A stretch of DNA of 64,000 nt from Nematopogon swammerdamellus (GCA_946902875.1 OX336345.1:6045395-6109394); one strand, 5' to 3'; counted from the stretch's first letter, positions 11,232-22,689 are shown. A program made the numbers and translations. The notes: a model not told the origin generated them from the letters alone.

Positions 11232-11458
11232 ACCTATAATAAAATCTAACGTCTGCTTTCTGTCTGAGTGTCTGAGTGTATGTCTGTCTGTCCGTTTATA
11301 ACTCGAGAACCACTGAACCGATTTTAATAAAACAAAATTCTACGGATAGCTTGATTCTTCCCATCAACTATAGCCCACTTACTATCACGCTAAATGGCTT
11401 ATGAGGTTAGCAGTGAAGTGAAATATGAGAGCGGGCGGAGCCGCGGGCACAGCTTGTC
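11232..11458 (+). mobile_element. Helitron-like non-autonomous element, 3' end
   Basis: Has 'tctgtctgagtgtatgtctg', 'ctcgagaaccactgaaccga' and ends 'gcgggcggagccgcgggcac' + 'agctt'. This layout, ending in a GC-rich hairpin then cagctag(t), matches non-autonomous Helitrons widespread in Lepidoptera. The expected terminal CTAG reads CTTG here. The other copy end at 43,609-43,633 has an intact 'cagctagt'. Confidence 0.5.
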
Positions 11459-11947
11459 ATTTATATGACAGAATAACATCGCTTACAGTAAGTTTGATAC
11501 ATAATTTGTATCAAATTAATTATGTTAGTACATTCAACATTGAATAATTGTCAAAAAATATAACAATATCGCTAGCAAGAATGACCTGCGAAATGAGCGA
11601 TGTGAACGCCGCCCTAGGTAATTGTTGTTAAAAGAAAACAAGGTGATTAATGTTGGTACGTACCTGCCCGCGCCCGCCCCTACTACCAGCCATCCGCACC
11701 TTCAGTTACTACGTGCAACAATTTTAGTACTAAGAGCATAGCTGTGTTCGGAACGCGGCAGGGCGGCGGCGCGGCGCGGTGGAGAAACGAGCAGGCCGAG
11801 GTCCGGGGTTCGATCCTTGTTTGGTGCGCGTCACATCGCGGGAATAGTTGGCCAAAATTTATAGCATCGAGCCGTCGCTCGGGGGCGGCTTCCGAAACAC
11901 ATTCAAACGAAATTGGGCGCCGCACTCGATACATCGAACATACATCG
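11459..11947. other. Unassigned; possible tRNA-like B box
   Basis: 11,790-11,815 contains 'gaggtccggggttcgatcct', which fits a Pol III B box, but no clear A box precedes it. The overlapping open frames on both strands (about 75 codons) are not supported as genes. Confidence 0.3.
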
Positions 11948-12270
11948 TACCGTGTGGGGCCGGTACTTTAAAAGAATAGCCCCACTGCATCTCTCCCCGT
12001 GTATGTCGTAAAAGGCGACTAAGGGATATGACTCCCTTATTATATTACTAGGTGGTAGGGTTTAAGCCGCCCGGCTTGGTACCACCGCACTGAATGAAAG
12101 GTCGGTCGAAACGGCTATGTAAATAGTTTGTGTTTTCCGTCCAGTTCAGTGTAGCCGGCACGACCGAAGGGAAGCACTGACGTGGCACCAAGTTCATCCG
12201 GTGTTATGGGCTGACATCACGGATGTTGAAAGTGATGAAGCCAACCGTGTCAGTTTCCATAAAAAAAAAA
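11948..12270 (+). repeat. SINE-A' (alternative head)
   Basis: The head is 'gtgtggggccggtactttaa', 'tagccccactgcatctctcc' and 'gtaaaaggcgactaaggg' instead of the tRNA/5S-like head. From 'ttactaggtggtaggg' onward it is identical in layout to SINE-A and ends 'ccgtgtcagtttccat' + A10. Confidence 0.88.
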
Positions 12271-12339
12271 CATACCTACCTACTGGCCTCTCAATAATAG
12301 GACTGCCATACGGGCGGAAGTTTAATAAAAGTTAATATT

Positions 12340-12690
12340 TAAAAAACCGGCCAAGTGCGAGTCGAACTCGCGCACCGAGGGTTCCGTATCGCCATGTCGT
12401 GGTCAGCGCCACTCACGCCAACTATGGATTAGTTAAAATGCTTCATACTCTTTTCGGTAGATGGCGCGCATAAACTTTTGAGTTTCTTTTATGGGGACCC
12501 CCGTGAATTTTTAACTTTTTCTTATTTTATTTGTTGTTATATCGGCCATAATAACGCATATTCTGTGAAAATTTCAACGGGCTACCTATTACAATTCAAG
12601 AGATACAGCCCTCGGATAGACGGACAGACAGACAGACGGCGTAGGCTTAGTAATAGGGTTCCGTACGTCGGATACGGAACCCTAAAAACA
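12340..12690 (+). repeat. Family F ('ccggccaagtgcgagtcg'), copy 1
   Basis: Starts 'ccggccaagtgcgagtcg', 'gcgcaccgagggttccgta', passes 'aatttcaacgggctacctat', 'gacggacagacagacagacg' and ends 'gtacgtcggatacggaaccc' + 'taaaaa'. The two ends both carry '(c)gggttccgta', in opposite orientation. This is a very common lepidopteran repeat; MITE-like but without a verified TSD. A more distant relative lies at 12,760-12,967, also ending 'ttacggaaccctaaa'. Confidence 0.75.
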
Positions 12691-13203
12691 AACGTGTTAA
12701 AATCTATGTTGAAAGATATGTTTGATGTATAATAAATGTTTTTTTTTATAATTTTGATTATGGCCCCTCCCTGTTTTTTTGCCTAATAATTGGAGGATTG
12801 AGTGTTACAAAACAACATGCACACCGAATTTAAATTTTCTAGAACATACCGTTTAGAAGTTAAGAGGCTGTGATATACTGACATACAGACGGACAGACGG
12901 ACAAAAGGATAACTCTCACTATAAGGGTACACCTAAATCTTTACCATTTTGTTACGGAACCCTAAAACTACATCGCATTTGCGCGTGCTTAATTTCCAAT
13001 TTATATGATGATCCAGTAGAATTTCTTACAGAAGTTCACACAGCTATATTTTTTTTACTCCATCTATTATATTAACATTTTGTTTACATATCTTAACATT
13101 ATATTAGTATCAAACCGCGATTTATTCTACATTTACCAGCCATAAAGGATTTATGCTGCATGCATAGGTTAACCTTTTATGGGTATACAATTTTTATAAT
13201 ATA

Positions 13204-13675
13204 CAAGGTGTATCAGGATATGTTTGAGAAACTTCAGGAATAGAAAGTGCTCATTATTAGAAGAAAAAAATCCATATCACTCAAATCGAAATTCCGTTGT
13301 TTTTTTTTGTCATACAAAAGTTGGAAATTGCAATAAAAACTCGATGGACAGTGAGACTGGAGAGTGCAGTGAACTAATTCAGTCCTCTTTTTTTCTTTTG
13401 AGGTCATTGAACTTTCAATGTTTGGAATTTACCTACAAGCAGTTCAATTGTACTAGTTATGTATGCAACCTACCCATTTTTTATTCATGAGTTAGAATTT
13501 ATTTTTTATTTAATAAAGGCGGACGTTAACCATCCACCAAATCTTGAAGAATAGATTTTCACCAAAAAGTACTGTAAAATGATCGAATCTGGGAAAAAGT
13601 TTCAGAGCTTTTCGTCTTCAAATATGGGCCCCTTTCGAACCCTGAAGTTTCGAAAACCTATCCTGATACATCCTG
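13204..13675 (+). mobile_element. MITE family K, copy 1 (TA-flanked)
   Basis: The termini are inverted: left 'caaggtgtatcaggata', right (reverse complement) 'caggatgtatcaggata'. Both ends are flanked by TA (13,202-13,203 and 13,676-13,677), as in Tc1/mariner-type insertions. It is 472 bp with no ORF for a transposase. Copy 2 lies in the same orientation at 15,090-15,540. Confidence 0.75.
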
Positions 13676-13744
13676 TATACTCTATGTCAAACGTTCAATA
13701 TTTCATTATTTTTTACACACATATGTTACATCATACTTACCATA

Positions 13745-13920
13745 ATACTGTATGCCCACAATCAGAGTAAGCAGAGTAAACGGTGTTGTGCTTCATGAAT
13801 AAATTAATGATCGTGTGACGTTCTCTAAGTAAAAAATCTCGTCGATCGCAGTCACTGTCGCAAAGATGCCCATGACACTGCAAGGCATATTTTTTGGGTG
13901 AGGTAGGAACCGGTCTGCGG
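13745..13920 (+). repeat. Family C fragment joined to another short repeat
   Basis: 'gcccacaatcagagtaagca' then 'aacggtgttgtgct' matches family C. 13,828-13,866 ('gtaaaaaatctcgtcgatcg', 'actgtcgcaaag') recurs at 39,187-39,226. Confidence 0.45.
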
Positions 13921-14261
13921 AAATGTGTATTTTTTATTTTTTATTTTACTCATTAATTTCATTTTAATTATGTAATATTATTCCCATTCGGAAGCGACAC
14001 GATTATGATACATCCTATCCTAAACAACAAATATAACATGTTCCAACATCAGAAGGCTCTTTAGAAGGCTACGCCGGAACTCAGCGGGTGACTCATTAGT
14101 GCAGTAACTAGCGACTGTGGACGACAGGAATTCTTAAAGGTATTTGCGGCATTCGACGTAGTTGGGCTAAATCTGCCAGTATGCAATGAGTATTGGCGGA
14201 CGCAAAATACCACGCACAATCCATACAAGGGACCCGCGCAGAGCTGTGTTTTTACATTTTA

Positions 14262-14560
14262 TTTACATAGCGGTCCCCCGACTCCTTTAAGTAAGTAAAC
14301 GGAAAATATTATTGACTTTTTAAGGGTCTGGGGTTTTTTAAATTTGTAATTTAACTTTTATTTCAAGCTTTTAAAAAAAAAACCCATCCAAATCGGTCCA
14401 TCAGTGAGACGTAATTTTTTATTACTACATTATTACTTGATTACTAACATAGCTAAGAACCATCCCCGTTAAACTAGCTTGATAATAAAAAAAAACCGCA
14501 ACCAAACCGGTCCATCCGTTTCGGAGCTAGGATGCAACAGACAGACGGGGGCGTCAAATT
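14262..14560 (-). repeat. Repeat L, copy 1
   Basis: The reverse complement matches 54,770-54,985: 'ggatggttcttagctat', 'gtaatcaagtaat', 'aaaggagtcgggggaccgct'. No coding content. Confidence 0.65.
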
Positions 14561-15089
14561 TATACTTAACAAAAATGGTCTGGTATGGCGAATAATACGA
14601 TATCGTGCTTTTTCGATTTGAAACGAATATATGTACTTACACAATTTTAAATCAAGGATCATTTTGGGTATTAGAAACCTCAATTCCTTTCAGTTTAATT
14701 ATACATTTCTATTGTTTATACGTTTGTAAGTAATCAAGATGAGGATTAAGTTTAATCATAAGCAAATATTTGTGATACCTACACATAGACATAGCTTTCA
14801 CTATTGATTTTCCAAATAAAATAAAATAAATCAAATAATATGCAAACCTTCCCGGCGAAAGGCTCGGCGGCGGTCAGACGAGTGCTTGGGTCCGGCGAGG
14901 AACGCTGCAGCGTCCGGTCACTCCGCACCTGCGCCGCCGACCCCGCCCCCCGCCCCGCTTCACCCCCGCCCCGCCGCCGCCGGACAAAACGTCTGGGCGC
15001 GCATTTCCTACTTCAAGCCGTCTTTGCATTCATTTCCAACAAGCAACTACCCACTCATTCTGCCTCCTTACAATTTGATAATTAATATA
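14561..15089. other. No gene recognised; GC-rich patch
   Basis: 14,860-15,000 is strongly GC-rich and pyrimidine-biased and gives overlapping open frames of 70-80 codons with low-complexity Pro/Arg/Ala translations. I do not support any as coding. Confidence 0.4.
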
Positions 15090-15540
15090 CAGTATGTTTC
15101 AGGATAGGCTTGAGAAATTTCAGGAATAGAAAGTATTCATTATTAGAAGAAGAAAAAATTCTTATAAATCAAATCGAAATTCCGTATTTTTTTAATAATA
15201 AAATTTTAAATTTTAATAAAAACTCGATGGACAGTGAGATTTGGCAACAGTGATGTCTAGGTCTATGGAGTGCAATGACCTAGTCCAGTCCCCTTTTTCT
15301 TTTAAAATGTCACTGGAATTTACCTACACGCAGTACAATTCTACTAGTTAAGCATGTAAGTCATTTTATTTTTATTTAAAAAAGTGGACATTAACCGTCC
15401 ACTAAAGCTCGATGAAACAATTTTCACCAAAAAGTACTATAACATGACCGAATCTGCGAAAAAGTTTCAGAGCTTTTCTTCTTTAAATATGGACCCCTTT
15501 CGAACCCTGAAGTTACGAAACCCTATCATGAAACATCCTG
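15090..15540 (+). mobile_element. MITE family K, copy 2 (TA-flanked)
   Basis: 451 bp, colinear with 13,204-13,675 ('gaataga aagt', 'aactcgatggacagtgaga', 'agtttcagagcttttc'). Ends are 'cagtatgtttcaggata' and, inverted, 'caggatgtttcatgata', with TA at 15,088-15,089 and 15,541-15,542. The matching A-to-T-type change of 'tatcagg' to 'tttcagg' at both ends fits a subfamily with compensating termini. Confidence 0.75.
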
Positions 15541-15895
15541 TAGAACTCATAATCTTTTTGTACTTCACTAAGCATAAAATTCGATATGAATTACCGAGTG
15601 TATGAACTGTGGTATAACGCAATAATATCGGCTATGCAATATCGACTACTTTGGTGCGTCGGCGTATTGCCTCGTTGCGCACCATATCGCGTAGCGATAT
15701 TCCCAGCGTGACTCGCTCCATTGCTTCTGGGCAACTTTCATACTTTGGACAACAGCGACCGTCAGAGTTCATGTTTCAAACCCGTACGTCATAACCGGGA
15801 GGACGCACTGGCCATACCATATACCATATAGACGTACGGGTCTTTAAATTTTGCGGAAGGTCAGAACTCAGAGTGATGAAAATACAATAAAATAA

Positions 15896-16160
15896 TTTAA
15901 AAAACCGCCAAAGTGCGCGCACCACAAGGTTTCCGCACCACAAAATTAAAAAAAAATACGTTTCTTGTATGGGAACCCCCCTTAATTTTTTACTTTTCTA
16001 TTTTTATATCTGCCAAAATAACACATATTCTGCGAAAATTTCAACCGGCTACCTATTACGGTTCAAGAGACACAGCTCTCGGACAGACAGGCAGACGGAT
16101 GGACGGACGGACGGACAGACAGACGGCGTGGGCTTCCGTACGGGATACGGAAACCTAAAA
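15896..16160 (+). repeat. Family F, copy 2
   Basis: Begins 'aaaaaaccgccaaagtgcgc', contains 'cttgtatgggaacccccctt', 'tttcaaccggctacctatta', 'gacggacggacggacagaca' and ends 'gggatacggaaacctaaaaa'. Confidence 0.75.
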
Positions 16161-16504
16161 AAGAACTAAAGAATGTGTATTTGTAGTTTAGGAGCTGATT
16201 GTACATAGATATGTGTGTGTATACGTATGTGTGGGTGAGGAGGGAAGGTGGAGGGAGGCCGGTCAGTAGCATCGCATGCCTTATCAGAGGAGCATCTGAG
16301 ATGCTGTATGCAGATTCCTCTCGAGATACGAGCGCACGAATAAAGGGCAGGATTCCTCAGTCCCGCCTGCCCGCGCGACCGCTCCGTCCGTCCGTCCATA
16401 CCATACTATAGCAAAAAAAGACGGGGCTGTGTCAGGAACACGACCTCATATTGTACTCACCTACATACCTATTTATACAATAATATTATTGTATAAAATA
16501 CATT

Positions 16505-16696
16505 AAGCGGCGGATGGCCGAGTGGTTTGGGCATCGGCTTCTCATGCGAGAGGTCTGAGGTTCGAATCCGGTCGGCGTGTACCAATGAGTTTTTTCTGAC
16601 TGGGTTGGTAACGCCGTACTGGGTGTAAGATGCAGGCCGCATAGCAACCTATATAGGCTGTGTTCTTCACTAGTCCAGTATAACCAGCAATCAAAT
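16505..16696 (+). repeat. SINE-B with internal deletion
   Basis: Best-preserved SINE-B head in the window: A box 'gatggccgagtggtttgggc', 'cttctcatgcgagagg', B box 'aggttcgaatccggtcggcg'. After 'gagttttttctgac' it jumps straight to 'tgggttggtaacgccgtact', so the first half of the core is deleted. The tail is missing. Confidence 0.85.
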
Positions 16697-17625
16697 GTTG
16701 TCGATAAATACACAAACTTGTAGGTTTAGACGAGGCGTAGCGTAATACAAAAAAAATAGAACATGTATAAATAAAATATTAAAAAGATAAACATTTCTCT
16801 TAAAAAAAATTTGCGTACTTAAATTTTTATTTTTTTTGCTCCCTTTGAAATAAGGTTTCCTGCCAAGATAGCCGCCTATTCAACGAAACCCTAAAATTAG
16901 GCGATTAATAACTAACTACAGTCACGTCAAGTTTATTTTTTTTCTACACAATAGAAATTCCATGTCGAAACAATAAGTTCGTTAAGTACGAAATGTGTAT
17001 AATTTTGTACAAAAAGTTCTTTGCAAAAATAAACGAAAGCCTATTCATGACAAAAGGAAGGAGTAAACAATTTGCTTGCAACAAACGGAGATGTCACAAC
17101 TAACGGCGGCCATAAAGTCATTTAAAATATTCGTTTTATTACCGGAGACACAAACAAAACCGTTACGTTCGCGAATACTTCAACTGTTTAGTGTTTTTGC
17201 CGAACTGTAAACAATACAAGATACGGGACTGTCGTAAAACCGCTTCTTCCAACCCTTCGGCGGTGTCCTTGTGGTATTATACCCGTTCGCTACGTACCGA
17301 CCGACGACGTCTTAGCCAGCTCACACACAATAAAAGGGCAAAAGAGTTCGAAATCCTTTTGCGAATGGTTTGATGGTTTTATTGCGTGCAATATTTGTTC
17401 ATTATTCGCGAGTACCGCTATGTTGTAGTCGATGAGCTGTTCAAAGCAGGGTGAAGCGAGGATGCCTCCTCGTCCGCAAGGCGGTAGGAATTGTGTGCGA
17501 CATCACAATTGTGCCAATTATATTTCTACGAATTTTCCTTTGACGATTCCTTCCTCTTCCGTCCCCGCCCCACCGCGCACCGTGCCCCTAGACCAGCGGT
17601 GTCCAACCGGTAGGTCGCGGGCCTT
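16697..17625. other. No gene recognised
   Basis: AT-rich with unremarkable short open frames. 17,590-17,625 ('cagcggtgtccaaccggt', 'aggtcgcggg') resembles one end of a hAT-type element and relates to the palindrome at 19,268-19,320. Confidence 0.4.
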
Positions 17626-18835
17626 TTTTTAGGGTTCCGTACCTCAAAAGAGGAAAAACGGAACCCTTATAGGATCACTTTGTTGTCCGTCTGGCTGGCT
17701 GTCTGTCCCTCAAGACCCTTTTTCTCAGGAACGGGTAGACGTATCAATTTGAAATTAATACCAAATATTAAGGTCTACGTTTGCTCGGAGGTGTAAAAAA
17801 ATTAAGTTTCTAAGTCAACGCAATCACAAGATACGGCCATTTATGTCATAAATTTTGCTACCGGCAAATGAAATCAAAACCTATGGAGTACTTCCCGTTG
17901 ACATAGAATCATGAAATTAGGTACGAAGCAAGGTCTAATAGCACAAGTAAAGGAAAAATTCCGAAAATTGCAAATTTGCAGTTATATCACATAAAAAAAA
18001 AGTTTGCTTCTTTTGTATGTCAAGACCCTTTTTCTCAGGAACGAGTCAAGGTATAAAGTTCAAATTAATACAAAATATTAACATCTACGATCGCTTAGAG
18101 ATGTAGGAATCTCAAGCTTCTAAATTAACACAATCAAAAGATACGGGCATTGATGTCAGATTTTGATACTCGTAAATTCACTCAAAACAAATCAAAACCT
18201 ACAGGGTACTTCCCGTTGACCTAGAATCACGAAATTCGGTACGAGGCAAGGTCTCACAGCACAAATAAAGGAAAAAATCCGAAAATTGTAAATTCGTACT
18301 TACATCACATAAAAAAAAAGTTTGCTTGTTTTGTATGTCAAGACCCTTTTTCTCAGGAACGGGTCCAGGTATCAAGCTGAAATACCACCGGCGGGGCCGC
18401 GGCGGCGGCGGCAGGGAGAATAATAAAAAAAAAATTAAATTAAATTTTAAATTATTAAAATTGTTGCGCGTTTAAAATCACGCAGTCCAAAGCACAGGTT
18501 TCTTGGTCGTTGTTTTTGCGTCAACTGGCCGGTGACGAAATATTGGATTCATGGAACAACGAATAAGTGTAATCTCGGCGTTAACTATAAAAATGAATGT
18601 TCGTTCGTTCGTTCGTCTTCTATCCGATTATGATGAAACTTTCGTGGGTTGTTGTGCGTGCACCCGCGAATGTAAAGAAAACTTAAAAAAGTTCAAATTA
18701 ATTTAAGGGATGCTTTTCGTTACGTTCATTCTAATAATCGGCACAACAATCAACGCTGACGGCACGGCACGGCGGCGCGCGGCGCCGACGGAACCCTCGG
18801 TGCGCGAGTCAGACTCGCACTTGTCCGGCTTTTTT
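17626..18835 (-). repeat. Family F, long copy with internal tandem duplication
   Basis: The outer ends are 'ttagggttccgtacctcaaa' (left) and 'ggaaccctcggtgcgcgagt', 'gactcgcacttgtccggct' (right), the minus orientation of copy 1. Inside, the segment beginning 'tcaagaccctttttctcagg' occurs at about 17,711, 18,021 and 18,339 (periods of 310 and 318 bp; the third is only about 45 bp). From 18,383 to about 18,778 lies different, partly GC-rich sequence that looks like an insertion. Confidence 0.7.
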
Positions 18836-18898
18836 ATACTAAGCGCGACATGTGGCGCCGAGCCACCCATAAGGTGTTTAACGACGCCCATGGACATT
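18829..18898 (-). mobile_element. LINE-D 3' terminus
   Basis: Plus strand 'ttttttatactaagcgcgac', 'atgtggcgccgagccaccca', 'acgacgcccatgg': the reversed LINE-D tail. It sits between family F and SINE-A. Confidence 0.55.
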
Positions 18899-18899
18899 C

Positions 18900-19128
18900 G
18901 CCTTACTAGGTGGTAGAGTTTATCCCGGCCGGGTTGATACCACCGCACTGGGCGAAACGTCGGTCGAAACGGCTATGTAAATAGTTCGTGTTTTCCGGCC
19001 TGTTCAGTGTAGTCGACATTAAATGAAAGGAAACACTGACATGGCACCTAGTTCACCCGGTGTTATGGGCTGACATCACGGATGTTGTAGGTGATGTAGG
19101 AAACCGTGTCAGTTTCCATAAAAAAAAT
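18900..19128 (+). repeat. SINE-A, head-less
   Basis: Starts inside the core ('cttactaggtggtagag') and is intact to 'ccgtgtcagtttccat' + A8. Confidence 0.85.
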
Positions 19129-19267
19129 TAGCATATTTTGTAAATTTGTCTGAAAAATACATATGTAGGTACGTACTCAACGTCATACATACAGTAGGGA
19201 CCTACTTGAAGGTGCTCGCTGGGCTTAACAGAATATGAAAGTAGCTCATAAGGCGAAACCAGTAACT

Positions 19268-19320
19268 GGTCGTCTAGGGCAGTGGTGTCCAACTGTTGGA
19301 CACCACTGCCCTAGACGACC
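19268..19320. repeat. Perfect 53-nt palindrome made of two hAT-like ends
   Basis: The 26-nt arm 'ggtcgtctagggcagtggtg' + 'tccaac' is followed by a single T and then its exact reverse complement. Each arm contains 'cagtggtgtccaac', which resembles hAT-type terminal repeats, here placed head to head with nothing between them. Confidence 0.9.
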
Positions 19321-19597
19321 TATATACGAGAACGTTTTGCATGGGAGAAGAAAATATACCATTCCCATTGTATTCTAATGTATATAGTAATGTATAGCCA
19401 CTGAAAGCCGCCGAGCTCGGTGTAGGCAGCGGGGATACGAGCGTGTTCATTAACAAGCTCTTCACGAACCGAAGGAGCATGCTGTTGTCGCAAGAGAAAA
19501 TGTATGCTCGCGGGAACATTTTATATTATATTATATATCTACCTACTCAACTTTTTATAATATATATTTTGTACATTATTAATTAAAAAAGCACATA

Positions 19598-19968
19598 TCG
19601 TCCCTCCCATGCTAAAACGACGAATGTGCAAAAAGGTCATTCTGAGATAATACTTTGTCAAAGTTTTATGCTAAAATAACCAATGTTACAAATTCGTGAT
19701 TAAGGCATGGCTAAAATTCAAGAACTTCTAAATTATCATTATTTATCATACAATTATTTCACGACTAATAAACATTAGTGTGTTTGGCACAGTAAAATCG
19801 AAAAAAGTCACATTCGTTATTATTTCACAACAAAATATCTCTGAGTACCGATAATTTAGAGATTCGTGACTTTGGCATTGCAAAGATTTGATAAAAATTT
19901 ATGAAACTACATCAAAAGGTCATTTTCGCCAAAATTGCACATTCGTCGTTTCAGCATGGGAGGGACGA
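19598..19968. mobile_element. MITE family M (TA-flanked, 34-bp TIRs)
   Basis: Left end 'tcgtccctcccatgctaaaa' + 'cgacgaatgtgcaa'; the right end reversed is the same 34 bp with one mismatch. TA flanks both sides (19,596-19,597; 19,969-19,970). The 371-bp interior has weaker symmetric subrepeats ('attcgtga' + 't/c' + 'tt..ggcat' at about 19,694 and 19,861). No transposase. A Tc1/mariner-type non-autonomous element is the simplest reading. Confidence 0.82.
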
Positions 19969-20017
19969 TATTTTACATGATATTTTGAATTATTAGTCGT
20001 CGATAGATAACTATAAT

Positions 20018-20734
20018 TTTTTCAACCGACTTCCAAAAAGGAGAAGGTTCTCAATTGGTCTGTATGTTTTTTTTTTGCGTATGTTACTTTATTGTTTATT
20101 GTATAATTTCATCAATGGGTAGGTAACCTACGCTTGGACATGTCGAAAATTCCGCCAGTTCTAGATTCAATGCGAAGAAGACCTGACAAACAAACTTCGC
20201 AAGTCACAATGTTTTGTTAGTACCTTATAAGTATTATAATATAGTAACTTATAAATAATTAAACCATACTACCGCTCACAAGAGCATTAATATTTACAGC
20301 ATAAACATGAATACTAAAGAATCTGACCACTCTGCATGAAGAAATGTATAGAAGAAATGTAAATAAGTCATATTAAAAATCTAAAGGTACAAAGTGTATC
20401 CAATTGTCACTAGATTTCTTCGGCAATTCTCAACCGATTTTATTGATTATTTTTTTCATGAATAGGGTATGTCTCAGGGGTAAGGAACTTCGTTCCAAAA
20501 ATCTGCAGTAATATTGCAAATAAATATATTACCTCCATCGCCGGATGCACGACATCCTTTTAAATCGATAAAATTACAAAACAATGTACAACTAATTATT
20601 GTCCTGTCACTTAGGTCTAATTAACGAGACGTTCGCTATACTTACCGATTGCGAGTTAAAGTAATGGTAGTATTTAGAACGCATTATCTCTCGTTATACT
20701 CACGCTCATATTCCGTGACAGTTGGACATTTCTT
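20018..20734. other. Repeat fragment then AT-rich DNA
   Basis: 20,018-20,065 ('tcaaccgacttccaaaaagg', 'agaaggttctcaatt') is a common lepidopteran repeat end. The rest is AT-rich with nothing supported. Confidence 0.35.
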
Positions 20735-20802
20735 TTTATGGAAACTGACACGGTTGGCTACATCCCCTGCAACATCCGTGATGTCAGCCCATAACATAAA
20801 GA
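20735..20802 (-). repeat. SINE-A 3' end fragment
   Basis: Plus strand 'tatggaaactgacacggttg', 'aacatccgtgatgtcagccc', 'ataaca'. Confidence 0.8.
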
Positions 20803-22268
20803 GGGGTATTTAGTTACAAAGTATTCTCACTGAAGGATTAATCGGTGACAGTTTATTGAGCGGTGCGAGCGAAGCATCTCGACGCCGAGAATTCGAGACC
20901 ACAAGGCGAAGGCGACACAACGGCAGCGGATCAACGAGTTGTTTTCGCCCGTTTCACGAAGGCCCGAATGATACCTTATGAAGCAGTGCAAAGGTATGGA
21001 ACGGGCTTCTGGAGAATATCTTTCCATAATCCAGCAATCAACGGATCTTCAAATCGCGGTTAATATGCTTTCCCCAGCGACGTTAGTCCGCCTTTGAGCC
21101 GGACTGGTATCTCCTCGGGGGTGAAATTGGCTACGCCTGCCTGAGGCTTCGACCTCGAGCACAGTCACCTAGTTCGGAAGCTATTTACAAAAATCTCGCT
21201 AGTTAGTAGGCAAGCTACTACCGCTGGGTTGGTTTGGTTTCGTGAATTCGATTAACTTCCCCGTGTGCTTTCGTGTTCGAAAAATTATTATATTTTAAGC
21301 CAAAATGTATGTTAAGCCTGAATCTATCCGTGAGAGTTTATTTGGTGAAAATCGGACGAGTACTTTTGACGCTATCGCAAGTTGTACTGACCGCGAGGAC
21401 ACAGTTGGGGGAGATGGTGGTGACGTCATAGATAATTTTGGGGAGGTGGACTGCACGGTTTTGTATAGTCGCCGGATAAGTCTTTAAGGCGTGGTAGCGT
21501 TCACGTTTGTAGGTTGTATAGTTTGGCAGGACGAAGCCGTCGAAAGTACATACTTAATGTCGCCAATTTTTTGGAATACCCCCCTTGTTGCGAAGCGTAA
21601 GACGTTCATCTAATTGACGTCAAACAATTTATATGACAAATGTTATTGCCGAAATTTTTCGCTGGTTATGTTTTCATCTTTTTCCATACAATATTTTTAA
21701 CATACATGCAATCAAGGATCGGGCGAAGTGAACTAGTGATCGACACGCAGGTCGGTTGGTACGTTTAACCGTTATTGTTAACGCTCAATGCGCACATCGA
21801 GTTTATGTATTAACCTGTTAATATTAAATATCGAAACCCCTATTTATTACGATCGCTACTAGCTACGAAGGCGATTTCGTATGCTCAAGTTTTACGCACA
21901 TTTACTTATGCAGGATTAATCAAAATTTCACTCGGAACGAGTGAGCTGCGCTCATGAAATATTCCGTCCTCCACCCCATAAGTCTTGTTATGGGCCCGGG
22001 GCGAGATTAAAACCCGAAATATCCTTCATAAATCCCGTATATAGCGACCGCCCGCCCTGTCCCGGCGCGTGGTGGGCCGGGCGGAGACTCAGGGCGGGCG
22101 GCGCTGCATCCCATCTATTATTGAAGAAGGAATCCGGCGCGGAGTCCGGCACTTGTCAATGCTCAACCTCCGATATGTCGCGTGCGGGAGTCACACCGCA
22201 CACCGACCCGGCCCGGCGGGAGCCGCGACGACATTGCGTTTGTCTCTTTAAAGAAAAAAGTAATTTAT
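20803..22268. other. Unassigned, possible small ORF at 21,305-21,487
   Basis: The 60-codon frame 21,305-21,487 (+) begins 'MYVKPESIRESLFGENR' in a favourable context (gccaaaATG) with balanced composition, unlike most frames here. It might be the start of an unrecognised element ORF or gene, but has no recognisable domain. The 167-codon frame at 21,941-22,444 runs into SINE-A' and is not supported. Confidence 0.25.
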
Positions 22269-22269
22269 G

Positions 22270-22588
22270 TACCGTGTGGGGCCGGTACTTTAAAAGAATA
22301 GCCCCACTGCATCTCTCCCCGTGTATGTCGTACAAGGCGACTAAGGGATATGACTCCCTTCTTATATTACTAGGTGGTAGGGTTTATCCCGCCCGGGTTG
22401 GTACCACCGCACTGAATGAAAGGTCGGTCAAAACGGCTATGTAAATAGTTTGTGTTTTCCGTCCAGTTCAGTGTAGACGGCACGACCGAAGGGAAGCACT
22501 GACATGGCACCTAGTTCACCCGGTGTTATGGGCTGACATCGCGGATGTTGTAGGTGTCAGCCAACCGTGTCAGGTTCCATAAAAAAAA
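22270..22588 (+). repeat. SINE-A' (alternative head), full length
   Basis: 'gtgtggggccggtactttaa' head, 'gtcgtacaaggcgactaagg', shared core, and tail 'ccaaccgtgtcaggttccat' + A9. Confidence 0.88.
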
Positions 22589-22689
22589 ATTAAAACTAGT
22601 ATGCGTGACTGTGCCGAGGTATCAAAGACGCGAGCAGCTTACAATATTTAAACAAGCACAAATGTGCATCAACTCAGGAGGTAGTTATC

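Noticed and set aside
21941..22444. 167-codon open frame
   Set aside because: Its second half lies in a SINE-A' copy and the first half is GC-rich with no recognisable domain.
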